Below, in pieces: positions 7,813 through 16,031 of a stretch of DNA of 64,000 nt (its first letter is position 1; each line of letters opens with the position of its first letter). The notes under the pieces were generated by a model, which worked only from the letters and a program-made list of their open reading frames with translations, was not told the DNA's origin and searched no databases. The position numbers and the translations under genes are program-made. The stretch spans positions 124,001 to 188,000 of the forward strand of contig NZ_JACWMY010000011.1 in assembly GCF_014773265.1 (NCBI RefSeq), in the 5' to 3' direction. Source of the stretch: Mucilaginibacter pankratovii (GTDB lineage Bacteria; Bacteroidota; Bacteroidia; Sphingobacteriales; Sphingobacteriaceae).

Positions 7813-7908
7813 ATGTGTTGAAGAAGTTGTAAAAGTTGTAGTAGTTGTAAAGGTTAGCTCTTCGTGTTTATTACAACTTTTGCAACTCTTTATAACATTT
7901 CCAACATC
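7813..7908. repeat. Long imperfect inverted repeat of GTTGTA words
   Basis: The rplP-rpmC gap contains an inverted repeat with arms of about 36-37 nt (about 7813-7850 and 7870-7908) around a 19-nt loop. The left arm is made of repeated GTTGTA/GTTGTAAA words, the right arm of their complements (TTACAACTTTTGCAACTC). The inner part AGTTGTAAAAGTTGTA pairs with one G-U type change. It would form a long hairpin in the ribosomal-protein mRNA. Confidence 0.8.
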
Positions 7909-7915
7909 CTCGAAT

Positions 7916-8338
7916 TTATGCCTCTACGTAATCCCTACGTGTTACAAATCTGGTTTGCACCGGTAATTTTTGTGCAGCAAGGCGCAGGGCCTCTTTGGCA
8001 ACCTCTAAAGGCACACCTTCTGCTTCAAATATCATTCTGCCCGGGCGTACAACTGCAACCCAATACTCGGGTGCACCTTTACCTTTACCCATACGTACCT
8101 CTGCTGGTTTCTTGGTTACAGGCTTGTCAGGGAAAATCCTGATCCACACCTGGCCTTCACGTTTCATGAAACGTGTTACAGCAATACGTGCAGCCTCGAT
8201 CTGGCGGCTGGTGATCCAGGCTGCTTCGAGTGATTTTATACCGAAAGATCCGAATGAAAGCTCGGTGCCACGACTGGCTAACCCTTTCATCCTGCCTTTT
8301 TGCATCTTTCTGAACTTCGTTCTTTTTGGCTGTAGCAT
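7916..8338 (-). CDS. rplP: 50S ribosomal protein L16 (uL16)
   Basis: uL16 organises the A-site region of the large subunit. The 140-residue protein begins MLQPKRTKFRKMQKGRMKGL and contains the signature RMGKGKGAPEYWVAVVRPGR. It lies 50 bp after rpsC, and its stop is followed by the 123-bp gap holding the GTTGTA inverted repeat. Confidence 0.98.
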   Translation of the reverse strand: MLQPKRTKFRKMQKGRMKGLASRGTELSFGSFGIKSLEAAWITSRQIEAARIAVTRFMKREGQVWIRIFPDKPVTKKPAEVRMGKGKGAPEYWVAVVRPGRMIFEAEGVPLEVAKEALRLAAQKLPVQTRFVTRRDYVEA

Positions 8339-8388
8339 TTTATTAAGCTTTTATATCCTCACGGATATGACTGTTCTTTATATTAATA

Positions 8389-9282
8389 TTATCTTCTTCC
8401 CGGGCCGCCTGGACGGTTACCACCACCTTGTCCACCCGGACGGTTAGCACCTGGGCCACCACCTGGACGACCACCGCCTGCACCTGGGCCGCCTCTACGG
8501 TCGCCACCTGCACCTGGTTTACGGTCGCCACGGCGTTCGCCGCCACGTTCGCCACCTCTTGCACCATCACGTCCACCGAAACCGGCTGAACCTTCTGGGC
8601 GGCCACCTTTACCGCTTGCGCTGCTTGTGCCGCCAATGTTTGGAGACAGATCGCGTTTGCCGTAAACTTCACCTTTACAGATCCAAACTTTAACACCTAT
8701 TTTACCATAGGTAGTTAAGGCTTCTGCCAAAGCGTAATCGATATCGGCACGGAAAGTATGCAAAGGAATTCTTCCTTCTTTATATTGTTCTGTACGAGCC
8801 ATCTCAGCACCGCCTAAACGGCCGCTTGTCATCACCTTTATACCTTCAGCACCCATTCTCATGGTAGAAGCTATAGTGGTTTTCATGGCACGACGGAATG
8901 ATATACGTGCTTCAAGTTGTTTAGCTATACCTTCGGCAACTAACTGGGCATCAAGCTCAGGGCGTTTTATCTCGAAGATGTTGATCTGAACATCTTTTTT
9001 GGTTAATTTTTTTAACTCTTCTTTGATCTTATCAACCTCAGCGCCGCCTTTACCAATTACAATACCCGGGCGGGCAGTGTGGATGGTTACAGTGATGCGT
9101 TTTAAAGTACGTTCTATAACTACTTTAGATACACCACCTTTGTTGATACGTGCTGATAAGTATTTGCGGATCTTTTCATCTTCAACTAATTTGTCGGAGT
9201 AGTTGTTTCCACCGAACCAATTAGAATCCCAACCGCGGATGATCCCTAACCTGTTACCTATTGGATGTGCTTTTTGTCCCAT
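8389..9282 (-). CDS. rpsC: 30S ribosomal protein S3 (uS3) with Gly/Arg-rich tail
   Basis: uS3 lines the mRNA entry tunnel. Residues 1-215 are a normal uS3: MGQKAHPIGNRLGIIRGWDS, the KH motif GIVIGKGGAEVDKI near 73-86, and GVKVWICKGEVYGKRDL near 196-212. After residue about 217 comes an 81-residue tail almost entirely of Gly, Arg, Pro, Ala and Asn with repeated GGER, RGGxR and RPGG words (encoded by 8392-8634). Usual bacterial uS3 is about 210-250 residues, so the tail is a lineage-specific extension. It lies 6 bp after rplV. Confidence 0.97.
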   Translation of the reverse strand: MGQKAHPIGNRLGIIRGWDSNWFGGNNYSDKLVEDEKIRKYLSARINKGGVSKVVIERTLKRITVTIHTARPGIVIGKGGAEVDKIKEELKKLTKKDVQINIFEIKRPELDAQLVAEGIAKQLEARISFRRAMKTTIASTMRMGAEGIKVMTSGRLGGAEMARTEQYKEGRIPLHTFRADIDYALAEALTTYGKIGVKVWICKGEVYGKRDLSPNIGGTSSASGKGGRPEGSAGFGGRDGARGGERGGERRGDRKPGAGGDRRGGPGAGGGRPGGGPGANRPGGQGGGNRPGGPGRR

Positions 9283-9288
9283 TTCAAA

Positions 9289-9717
9289 TTAGTTGTTATC
9301 GTTTTTACTATCCACAATCAGTGTTACATGGTTAGAGCGTTTGCGTATACGGAAACCCCTTCCTTGCGGAGCCGGGCGTAACCTTTTTAACTGACGGCCA
9401 CCACCTACTGATACTTCTTTTACTATTAAGTTGCTATCCTCAACACGTTTGCCTTCGTTTTTTGCTTCCCAGTTTTTGATGGCTGATAACAAAAGTTTCT
9501 CTACACGTATTGCAGCTTCTTTATTAGTAAATTTTAAAATGTATAACGCTTTCTCAACGTTTACACCGCGGATCAGGTCAACCACCAAACGCATTTTGCG
9601 GGGTGAAGTTGGGCAGTTCTGTAGCTTAGCAACCGAAGAGCCACCCACAACGAGTTTCGCAGCTTCCTTTTGTTGCCTGATCTGTACAGACCTTTTAATT
9701 TTTGTTGTTGCTTCCAT
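9289..9717 (-). CDS. rplV: 50S ribosomal protein L22 (uL22)
   Basis: uL22 lines the peptide exit tunnel. The 142-residue protein has an N-terminal extension of about 25 charged residues before the core VAKLQNCPTSPRKMRLVVDL, and contains KRLRPAPQGRGFRIRKRSNH, the hairpin that reaches the tunnel constriction. It lies 6 bp after rpsS and 6 bp before rpsC. Confidence 0.98.
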   Translation of the reverse strand: MEATTKIKRSVQIRQQKEAAKLVVGGSSVAKLQNCPTSPRKMRLVVDLIRGVNVEKALYILKFTNKEAAIRVEKLLLSAIKNWEAKNEGKRVEDSNLIVKEVSVGGGRQLKRLRPAPQGRGFRIRKRSNHVTLIVDSKNDNN

Positions 9718-9723
9718 TGCCTG

Positions 9724-9990
9724 TTATTTTTTCTTTTCTGCGTGACCGCGGAATGTGCGGGTTGGAGCAAATTCGCCCAACTTGTGACCAACCATGTTTT
9801 CTGTTACGTACACAGGGATAAATTTATTACCGTTGTGTACTGCGAATGTATGACCAACGAAATCAGGAGAGATCATGCTACGGCGCGACCATGTTTTTAC
9901 AACTGATTTTTTACTTGCATCATTCAAGGTCAGAACTTTTCTTTCCAGGTTATGATCTATGTAAGGTCCTTTTTTAATTGAACGTGCCAT
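9724..9990 (-). CDS. rpsS: 30S ribosomal protein S19 (uS19)
   Basis: uS19 lies in the 30S head next to uS13. The 88-residue protein begins MARSIKKGPYIDHNL and has TWSRRSMISPDFVGHTFAVH and the signature VGHKLGEFAPTRTFRGH. It is 2 bp after rplB and 6 bp before rplV. Confidence 0.98.
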   Translation of the reverse strand: MARSIKKGPYIDHNLERKVLTLNDASKKSVVKTWSRRSMISPDFVGHTFAVHNGNKFIPVYVTENMVGHKLGEFAPTRTFRGHAEKKK

Positions 9991-9992
9991 TA

Positions 9993-10820
9993 TTATTTCT
10001 TCCTTCTTTCAATGATATAACGATCTGACCCTTTTTTCTTGTCACGAGTTTTGAAGCCTTTAGCTAACAAACCTTTACGTGAACGTGGATGACCACCCGA
10101 AGAGCGACCTTCACCACCACCCATAGGGTGATCTACCGGGTTCATGGCAACACCACGAACTCTTGGGCGACGACCTAACCAACGTTTGCGGCCAGCTTTA
10201 CCTAACACTGCGTTTGCTCTCTCGCCGTTTGAAACAGTACCGATAGTTGCCAAACAGGTTGACAGTATCATACGTGTTTCGCCAGAAGGCAATTTAATGA
10301 TGGCATATTTACCATCACGTGCTGATAACTGAGCGTAAGTACCGGCGCTGCGGGCAATAATGCCACCCTGGCCAGGGTTTAACTCAATGTTGTGGATGAT
10401 AGAACCTAACGGGATGTTTTTCAAAGGCATGGTATTACCAACCTCTGGAGCAGCACCTTCGCCAGATAAAACTACCGTGCCAACTGTTAAGCCTTCCGGA
10501 GCTATCATGTATCGTTTTTCACCATCAACAAAATGTAACAGGGCTATACGTGCAGATCTGTTTGGATCGTACTCAATAGTTGCAACTTTTGCAGGGATAT
10601 CAAATTTATTGCGTTTGAAGTCAATTAACCTGTATGCTTGTTTATGGCCACCACCAAGGTAGCGCATAGTCATTTTACCGCTGTGGTTACGACCGCCCGA
10701 CCTGGTGTTAGCAGATACAACCAACGACTTTTCAGGAACGTTTGTTGTAATATCAGAATTAGATACATCTATTCTGAAACGGGTACCCGGGGTAACCGGT
10801 TTAAATCTCTTTACTGCCAT
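9993..10820 (-). CDS. rplB: 50S ribosomal protein L2 (uL2)
   Basis: uL2 is required for subunit joining and peptidyl transfer. The 275-residue length is standard. It begins MAVKRFKPVTPGTRFRID and contains GRNHSGKMTMRYLGGGHKQA and, near residue 225, the active-site loop RGVAMNPVDHPMGGGEGRSS with the conserved His. It lies 7 bp after rplW and 2 bp before rpsS. Confidence 0.99.
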   Translation of the reverse strand: MAVKRFKPVTPGTRFRIDVSNSDITTNVPEKSLVVSANTRSGGRNHSGKMTMRYLGGGHKQAYRLIDFKRNKFDIPAKVATIEYDPNRSARIALLHFVDGEKRYMIAPEGLTVGTVVLSGEGAAPEVGNTMPLKNIPLGSIIHNIELNPGQGGIIARSAGTYAQLSARDGKYAIIKLPSGETRMILSTCLATIGTVSNGERANAVLGKAGRKRWLGRRPRVRGVAMNPVDHPMGGGEGRSSGGHPRSRKGLLAKGFKTRDKKKGSDRYIIERRKK

Positions 10821-10827
10821 TTTCGTA

Positions 10828-11118
10828 TTATATATTGCTGTAAAAATCTATTGTTTCACCATCTTTCAGCGTAATGATGGCCTTTTTATAAGTAGCGGCG
10901 CGGCCAGATACTGCTCCTGCTTTTGTGTTGCGTGTTTTAAGCTTGCCTACGTATTTCATTGTGTTAACTGCTGTAACGTTAACACCATACATAGCCTCAA
11001 TAGCGCCTTTTATCTGAATTTTATTAGCTCTGTGATCAACTTTGAAAGCATAGCGATTAAGCTTCTCGGTTAATTGAGCAACCTTTTCAGTAAGTAAGGG
11101 TTTCTTTAAAATTTCCAT
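10828..11118 (-). CDS. rplW: 50S ribosomal protein L23 (uL23)
   Basis: uL23 is the docking site for SRP and trigger factor at the tunnel exit. The 96-residue protein begins MEILKKPLLTEKVAQLTEKL and carries YAFKVDHRANKIQIKGAIEA and the loop KLKTRNTKAG. It lies 2 bp after rplD and 7 bp before rplB. Confidence 0.97.
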   Translation of the reverse strand: MEILKKPLLTEKVAQLTEKLNRYAFKVDHRANKIQIKGAIEAMYGVNVTAVNTMKYVGKLKTRNTKAGAVSGRAATYKKAIITLKDGETIDFYSNI

Positions 11119-11120
11119 AA

Positions 11121-11753
11121 TTACTTAGCTAATGCTTCCTCCAAAGTTTTAACAGCACCTGTAGTAAGGATAAGTTTACCAGCGTTTAACACATCATAAG
11201 TGTTAAGCTGCTCAACTGAGATTACCTTAGTTTTCTTCAGGTTCCTGCTTGATAAATACACATTGTTGTTTTCTACACCTGCAAGTACCAATAACGTTTT
11301 GTCGTTAGTAACATTCAGGTCAGCTTCCATCTGGATGTAAGTTTTGGTTTTGATGGCGTCGAAATTGAAGTCCTCAAGAACCAGGATATTGTTATCCTTT
11401 GCTTTGTATGATAAAGCTGATACACGAGCCAGTGATTTAAGCTTTTTGTTCAGCTTAAAGCTATAGTCGCGCGGTTGCGGGCCGAAAACACGACCACCAC
11501 CATTAAATAATGGAGATTTGATGCTACCTGCACGGGCGCCGCCTGTACCTTTTTGTTTATGTAATTTGCGGGTACTACCTGCAATTTCATTACGTTGTTT
11601 TGATTTGTGCGTACCCTGGCGCTGGTTAGCTAAGAACTGCTTTACATCTAAGTAAATAGCATGATCATTGGGCTCTACACCGAATACGGACTCAGGCAGT
11701 TGCACCTTGGCTCCTGTTTCTTTACCTGATAGATTTAATACGTTGATTTCCAT
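11121..11753 (-). CDS. rplD: 50S ribosomal protein L4 (uL4)
   Basis: uL4 binds 23S rRNA domain I and lines the exit tunnel; in E. coli it also represses its own operon. The 210-residue protein has the tunnel loop KQRNEIAGSTRKLHKQKGTG and GGRVFGPQPRDYSFKLNKK near residues 85-105. It starts 1 bp after the rplC stop, so the two are translationally close. Confidence 0.98.
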   Translation of the reverse strand: MEINVLNLSGKETGAKVQLPESVFGVEPNDHAIYLDVKQFLANQRQGTHKSKQRNEIAGSTRKLHKQKGTGGARAGSIKSPLFNGGGRVFGPQPRDYSFKLNKKLKSLARVSALSYKAKDNNILVLEDFNFDAIKTKTYIQMEADLNVTNDKTLLVLAGVENNNVYLSSRNLKKTKVISVEQLNTYDVLNAGKLILTTGAVKTLEEALAK

Positions 11754-11754
11754 C

Positions 11755-12372
11755 TTATTTATCCAATATTACGAATGAACCCTTAGCTCCTGGGATGGAA
11801 CCCTTAACTACGATTAGGTTTTGCTCGCTAAATACTTTAACAACCTGAAGGTTTTGTACTTTAACACGAACGTTACCCATTTGACCAGCCATACGCATAC
11901 CTTTAAATACACGTGAAGGCCAAGAAGAAGCTCCTAATGAACCTGGTGCACGTAAACGATTGTGCTGACCGTGAGTTTGCATACCCACACCACCAAAACC
12001 GTGACGTTTTACCACACCCTGAAACCCTTTACCTTTTGAAGTACCAACTACATCAACAAAATCACCGATTGCAAAAATATCTACAGTGATGGTATCACCA
12101 AGAGCTTTTTCATCCGTGAAAGTTTTGAATTCTACAAGCTTACGCTTAGGAGTAGTGCCGGCTTTTTCAAAATGGCCTTTTAGAGGTGCAGAAGTGTTTT
12201 TTTCCTTCTTTTCGCCATACGCTAACTGAACAGCAGCGTATCCGTCTGTATCAACAGACCTGACCTGAGTTACTACGCAAGGGCCAGCTTCGATTACAGT
12301 GCAGGGAATATTTTTCCCTGTTTCATCGAAAATGCTGGTCATTCCTACTTTTTTACCAATTATTCCTGACAT
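11755..12372 (-). CDS. rplC: 50S ribosomal protein L3 (uL3)
   Basis: uL3 initiates large-subunit assembly. I take ATG 12372 (MSGIIGKKVGMTSIFDETGK), giving 205 residues; an upstream in-frame reading from 12477 would start inside the promoter. The central signature KGFQGVVKRHGFGGVGMQTH is present. It is the first gene of the second half of the S10 operon, with its own promoter at 12448-12477 and a leader of about 70 nt that contains a small CGAAGC/GCTTCG hairpin. In most bacteria rplC follows rpsJ directly; here 6.5 kb intervene. Confidence 0.98.
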   Translation of the reverse strand: MSGIIGKKVGMTSIFDETGKNIPCTVIEAGPCVVTQVRSVDTDGYAAVQLAYGEKKEKNTSAPLKGHFEKAGTTPKRKLVEFKTFTDEKALGDTITVDIFAIGDFVDVVGTSKGKGFQGVVKRHGFGGVGMQTHGQHNRLRAPGSLGASSWPSRVFKGMRMAGQMGNVRVKVQNLQVVKVFSEQNLIVVKGSIPGAKGSFVILDK

Positions 12373-12447
12373 TTTCTTTATTTTATTTGTGCCCATCGAA
12401 GCAGTAGGGCTTCGTTCAAGGCATATTATTTCCCCCTTAAGGGACGG

Positions 12448-12477
12448 CAAAGATAGGAATTTTGTATTAATTGTCAA
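12448..12477 (-). promoter_or_regulatory. Promoter of the rplC-rpsM ribosomal operon
   Basis: Read on the minus strand this is TTG, exactly 19 nt, then TATCTTTG: a perfect match to the Bacteroidota form TTG-N19-TAnnTTTG. The transcript would start near 12444, about 70 nt before the rplC ATG. It explains how the main ribosomal block is expressed although it is detached from rpsJ. Confidence 0.85.
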
Positions 12478-12590
12478 ATACTTAACAAGTTATTTTTAAA
12501 TAATTATTTGTACCGGTCAAAAAGATGTTGTACTGGATATATCAGCGCGCTAATTCTTCTCATTTTCAATCACATTTGGCGTGGTTTTAA

Positions 12591-12634
12591 GAGCCTGCCG
12601 GCGTTCGGGGCGTAAGCCCGCCGCCAGCCCGCTC
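12591..12634. repeat. GC-rich hairpin between divergent units
   Basis: A GC-rich imperfect inverted repeat starts GAGC, ends GCTC and has inner stems GGCG/CGCC and GGGGC/GCCCG around a GTAA loop. It stands out in an otherwise AT-rich 220-bp gap between the rplC promoter and the divergent gene at 12700. No T-run follows on either strand, so it is not a simple terminator. Confidence 0.5.
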
Positions 12635-12699
12635 AAAATTTAGCGGGGCAATTTTCGGCATGATATGGAAAAACTTCGGGTAAGTTTTACCTTTACCAC

Positions 12700-13353
12700 A
12701 TGAAACGCCTTTACCCCTTATTTGCCCTCCTGATACTTACAAAATTAGCCGCCGCGCAGGTGGCCCCGGATACTACCAAAAAAACACCTCCGGTTGTAAA
12801 GGAACTGCCAAAAAACAAGCAGGTTTTCACCGCCATAGAGCAGGAGCCCCAATACCCGGGCGGCACTGCTGCATTTGGCAATTACATCAGCCGTAATCTT
12901 AAATACCCGGATGTTGCACGCCTGGTAGGTATAGACGGCCGCCTCATCATGAGCTTTATTGTGGAGCGCGACGGCCGGATCAGCAGCGCTACCCCTGTTA
13001 ACTGTATAGGTGCAGGCTGCGAAGCGGAAGCCGTGAAGGTTTTGCAGGAATCAAAACCATGGACGCCCGGCGTCCAAAACGGAAGAGCGGTTAGGGTGCA
13101 GTATACTGTGCCAATTAATTTCTCGGTAGAAAAAGGCAAGGTAAAAATGAAGGAGCTGCGTGCATCCGATTATGGTTTTGTATTTAATATAAAGGACAGG
13201 CTTTATACGCTTGATGAAGCAAAGGATATCATCGGAGGTTCTTTTCAATCAGACCGGGTAAAAATTGCCGAACCATTTTATAATACCGATAACAACCCCA
13301 AGTTTTTGATGCCTGATAAAAAGGAAGTGTACGTGGTGAAGATGAAGGATTAG
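12700..13353 (+). CDS. Secreted protein with TonB C-terminal domain
   Basis: A 217-residue protein with a signal peptide (MKRLYPLFALLILTKLAAAQ). Residues about 48-143 form a TonB-C domain: YPGGTAAFGNYISRNLKYPD, then GRLIMSFIVERDGRIS and VQYTVPINF. There is no N-terminal anchor helix or long Pro/Lys spacer, so it is not a classical energy-transducing TonB but a periplasmic TonB-C protein of the kind common in Bacteroidota. The last 70 residues are unrecognised. A TACCTTTA box ends 4 nt before the ATG, hinting at a near-leaderless mRNA. The gene meets tyrA stop-to-stop with no spacer. Confidence 0.8.
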   Translation: MKRLYPLFALLILTKLAAAQVAPDTTKKTPPVVKELPKNKQVFTAIEQEPQYPGGTAAFGNYISRNLKYPDVARLVGIDGRLIMSFIVERDGRISSATPVNCIGAGCEAEAVKVLQESKPWTPGVQNGRAVRVQYTVPINFSVEKGKVKMKELRASDYGFVFNIKDRLYTLDEAKDIIGGSFQSDRVKIAEPFYNTDNNPKFLMPDKKEVYVVKMKD

Positions 13354-14610
13354 CTACTCCATCAACCGCCTTATCAACTCCGCGCTTTGCTTGTTGCCTT
13401 CCTCCAGCCTACCCTGGAAAAATGCCTGCACTTCGTTAAAATGTTTTTTGTAGCCTTCCATATCGCCGTAACCAATAATGGCGCTCCACTCCCGCACCGC
13501 CGAATGAAATTCCAGGTCGTCGCCACGGATGGTTTTATCGTACAATGCCGTTTTTATCGATTCTTCCAGCAATTCCTCATTCTTAAATAAATACTCGGCA
13601 ATACCCAGCCTTAAGCGGAAAGGCGGCGTTTGGCAAATAAGGTTATCATAAGGGTTTACGCCCAGATGGTACCAGGCATCAACCATACTTAATATACTAA
13701 GGTGCGAGTTTGGCTTTTGGTGGCCGGCGTCCTTCGCCAGCGAAAACTCCTGCATCACCTTATCATTAAACATAATTGGCTTGCGGCTTTCGTGGAAAAC
13801 AAAATCGCGCGCTTTATAAAGCCGCTCGCGAAACGCGCCTTCCTCCTCTTTTATCATCAGCTTAAACAACTCCGATTCGGAATTAGCATATTGCTTTACC
13901 TGCTGCCTGGCATAGGGGTTTAATATGGCCAGCCCGGCATACACGTGTGCCTTATAACTAAAAATGCGCAGGGTGGTTAGGATCTTTACATTATCTATAC
14001 CACCCGCATAGGAAGCATTCTCCCAGGGGAAAAACCCGGCGGCCTTCCAGGCGGTGCCCATGCTTTCGAAACCCACATGCGTTACCGCCTGCGTATCGGC
14101 CACAATTTTATCATGTTCGTGGTAATCGGCTATTTCTACTATATCAGTCTCCACGGCGGTGAACAGGTCCAGCATACGCTGGTACGAATCGCCTTCGTAG
14201 CGGTGAGGTATCAGTATCAGTTTTTGCCCTTTTGGCTGAAAGCCCGGCCCGTGCATGGCGTGGAAGGTAATTATCTGCGCATCGCCGGGCAGGTACTTTT
14301 CAAAAACGGCTATCTCCGGATGTTTTACAGATGTTTGCCCGGCCACAATAGCGCCGTATTTTGTGGACGGGCCGCATTGCGCAACCACCTGCTCCAGTTT
14401 ATCGGCTTCTACCGAATAGATGATGAGGTCGCTTACGCGCGATACATCCTTACCATCGTCCATTAGTTTTATTCCTAAGGGATCCAGCTCCTCTTCTAAC
14501 TTTTCGCGGTTGGCGGGCAGGTCGCAGCCGCAAACGGTGTAGCCTGCTTTTGCAAAAGCTTTGGCGTATAACCGCCCCATATCGCCCAAACCAATAAAAC
14601 CTATATACAT
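13354..14610 (-). CDS. Prephenate dehydrogenase, fungal TYR1 type
   Basis: A 418-residue protein with an N-terminal Rossmann motif (GFIGLGDMGRLYAKAF, residues about 4-19). From memory of yeast Tyr1, matching blocks occur in the same order: SDLIIYSVEADKLEQVV, VAGQTSVKHPEIAVFEKYLP, KIVADTQAVTHVGFESMG, HVYAGLAILNPYARQQV and SHLSILSMVDAWYHLGVNPY. Tyr1 converts prephenate to 4-hydroxyphenylpyruvate using NADP. The length fits Tyr1 without a C-terminal ACT domain. No other aromatic amino acid gene is nearby. It is convergent with, and directly abuts, the TonB-C gene. A 6-phosphogluconate dehydrogenase-like reading is possible for the N-terminal half only. Confidence 0.82.
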   Translation of the reverse strand: MYIGFIGLGDMGRLYAKAFAKAGYTVCGCDLPANREKLEEELDPLGIKLMDDGKDVSRVSDLIIYSVEADKLEQVVAQCGPSTKYGAIVAGQTSVKHPEIAVFEKYLPGDAQIITFHAMHGPGFQPKGQKLILIPHRYEGDSYQRMLDLFTAVETDIVEIADYHEHDKIVADTQAVTHVGFESMGTAWKAAGFFPWENASYAGGIDNVKILTTLRIFSYKAHVYAGLAILNPYARQQVKQYANSESELFKLMIKEEEGAFRERLYKARDFVFHESRKPIMFNDKVMQEFSLAKDAGHQKPNSHLSILSMVDAWYHLGVNPYDNLICQTPPFRLRLGIAEYLFKNEELLEESIKTALYDKTIRGDDLEFHSAVREWSAIIGYGDMEGYKKHFNEVQAFFQGRLEEGNKQSAELIRRLME

Positions 14611-14828
14611 GTTATAAATAAAAGGCCTAATATAGGCTTTTGCTAATTACACACAATTACCAAAAAATTGCATCTTTTTTATATTTTTAAGAAGTGAAAT
14701 TTACCTATTACGCAAAACAGGTTTGCGCCAACCAAATAATACCTTAAAATTAATTTTACAAACCTTAAGTTACATTTTACCGTTTAAAGTAAAGTGCCGC
14801 TAAAACAGAAACTTGTTTTTCCCCCGAT

Positions 14829-15629
14829 ATGCAACGTTATATGATAAAGCTCCTTAAATCGACCGCGATTATTTTAACATTATTTTTAATTGTTAACGCG
14901 GGAACCAGCTACGCGCAGGATTCTACAGCAAAGGCCAAACCGGCAGTACCTAAGCCGGTTGCCACAAAACCGGCAACGGTGAAGCCCCCTGTTAAATACA
15001 ACCCCTATGCAGCCAAGCCGGTACCTAAAGCCACAACCCTGCCAGCAACAAAAACACCAAGTAACCCGGGTACTGTGGTAGTAAAACCTGTACAGCAATA
15101 CGTACCCGAAAACCCCGCCCTGTTGAATGATAAGAGCCTTAACGGGCAATACCAGTACCTGCTTACCAAAGTATACAATTACCAAAGGCCGCTGATATCG
15201 GCTTTATGGAAGAATTTTTCGGATACGCTGGGTGCTACCCGCCGCAAATTGAACGACGCCAGCATAAAACTATCCACACAAACGAAAAGAGCAGATTCGC
15301 TGGTGGCGGATATTAAGGCTAAAGAAGAGAACCTTTCGGCGTCGAATGCAAAGGTGGATAGCGTAAGCCTGTTGGGCATCCCGCTTACTAAATCAACCTA
15401 TAATTGGATCATGTGGGGCCTGGTTGCTGGTTTCGGCGCTATCGCGGTAATAGTGATAGCACGGTCGGGCGCACACAGCCGCGAGGCCAGCTATCGTACC
15501 AAACTTTATAACGAGCTGGAAGAAGACTACAAAACCTACAAGGCCAAAGCCAACGAAAAGGAGAAAAAGCTTGCCCGCGAACTGCAAACCGAACGTAACA
15601 AGCTCGACGAATTGCTGGGCAAAGGGTAG
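14829..15629 (+). CDS. Exported Pro/Lys-rich protein with TM and coiled coil
   Basis: A 266-residue protein of unknown function. It has a signal peptide ending near NAGTSYAQ, a low-complexity Pro/Lys/Ala/Thr segment (residues about 35-95), a helical region with likely coiled coil (about 125-185), a membrane helix (WIMWGLVAGFGAIAVIVIA, about 191-209) and a charged C-terminal coiled coil rich in Lys and Glu. This suggests an anchored protein with a periplasmic head and a cytoplasmic coiled tail. The start could also be the ATG at 14841, four codons later, giving a more typical signal peptide. It precedes another unknown secreted protein on the same strand. Confidence 0.7.
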   Translation: MQRYMIKLLKSTAIILTLFLIVNAGTSYAQDSTAKAKPAVPKPVATKPATVKPPVKYNPYAAKPVPKATTLPATKTPSNPGTVVVKPVQQYVPENPALLNDKSLNGQYQYLLTKVYNYQRPLISALWKNFSDTLGATRRKLNDASIKLSTQTKRADSLVADIKAKEENLSASNAKVDSVSLLGIPLTKSTYNWIMWGLVAGFGAIAVIVIARSGAHSREASYRTKLYNELEEDYKTYKAKANEKEKKLARELQTERNKLDELLGKG

Positions 15630-15645
15630 CCTTATTCTTCATTAT

Positions 15646-16026
15646 ATGAAAGCATTTATACTTACAGTGTTTCTTAGTTTGGCAGTATCCACTTTGTTTG
15701 CTCAAACCGCTTGTTCAAAATTCAAATACGGCACTTTTAAAATGGCGTATGGAAAATTTAATTTGATTATCAAAAGGGCTGGTAAATACCAATTTGAGGA
15801 AATGCAAGATCCTAAAATATCGGTTTCATATATGGTAAAATGGATAGATGGTTGCCATTATCAATTAAAGCCAAATGAGGATTATTTCAAGCAATTCCCG
15901 CAAGCGCCGAAAAATGCTCTTATAACAGTAGAAATCACCAGTGTAAAGAAAAACTCCTACACACTTGCGGCGAAGTATAACTTTAGCGAAGAAGTTGTTA
16001 CAGGTGAAGCTTTTAAAATTGATTAG
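15646..16026 (+). CDS. Small secreted protein, unknown
   Basis: I start at ATG 15646 (MKAFILTVFLSLAVSTLFAQ), a clear signal peptide; the open frame extends upstream into the previous gene but without support. The mature part is about 106 residues, with the short repeats SKFKYGTFK and MAYGKFNLIIKR near its start and two cysteines (TACSKF and DGCHYQ). No family is recognised. It lies 16 bp after the anchored coiled-coil protein and 5 bp before the EVE gene, so the three may form one unit. Confidence 0.7.
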   Translation: MKAFILTVFLSLAVSTLFAQTACSKFKYGTFKMAYGKFNLIIKRAGKYQFEEMQDPKISVSYMVKWIDGCHYQLKPNEDYFKQFPQAPKNALITVEITSVKKNSYTLAAKYNFSEEVVTGEAFKID

Positions 16027-16031
16027 CGGCA

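Noticed and set aside
8343..8696. Open frame of 117 codons on the minus strand in another frame of rpsC
   Set aside because: The Val/Gln/Ala-rich translation is produced by the repetitive Gly/Arg codons of the S3 tail read out of frame.
12373..12477. Longer rplC starting at 12477
   Set aside because: The extra 35 codons lie on the promoter and leader; the protein start MSGIIGKKVGM is the conserved L3 N-terminus.
13354..14610. 6-phosphogluconate dehydrogenase or hydroxyisobutyrate dehydrogenase
   Set aside because: Only the Rossmann N-terminus is shared; the later blocks match Tyr1-type prephenate dehydrogenase.
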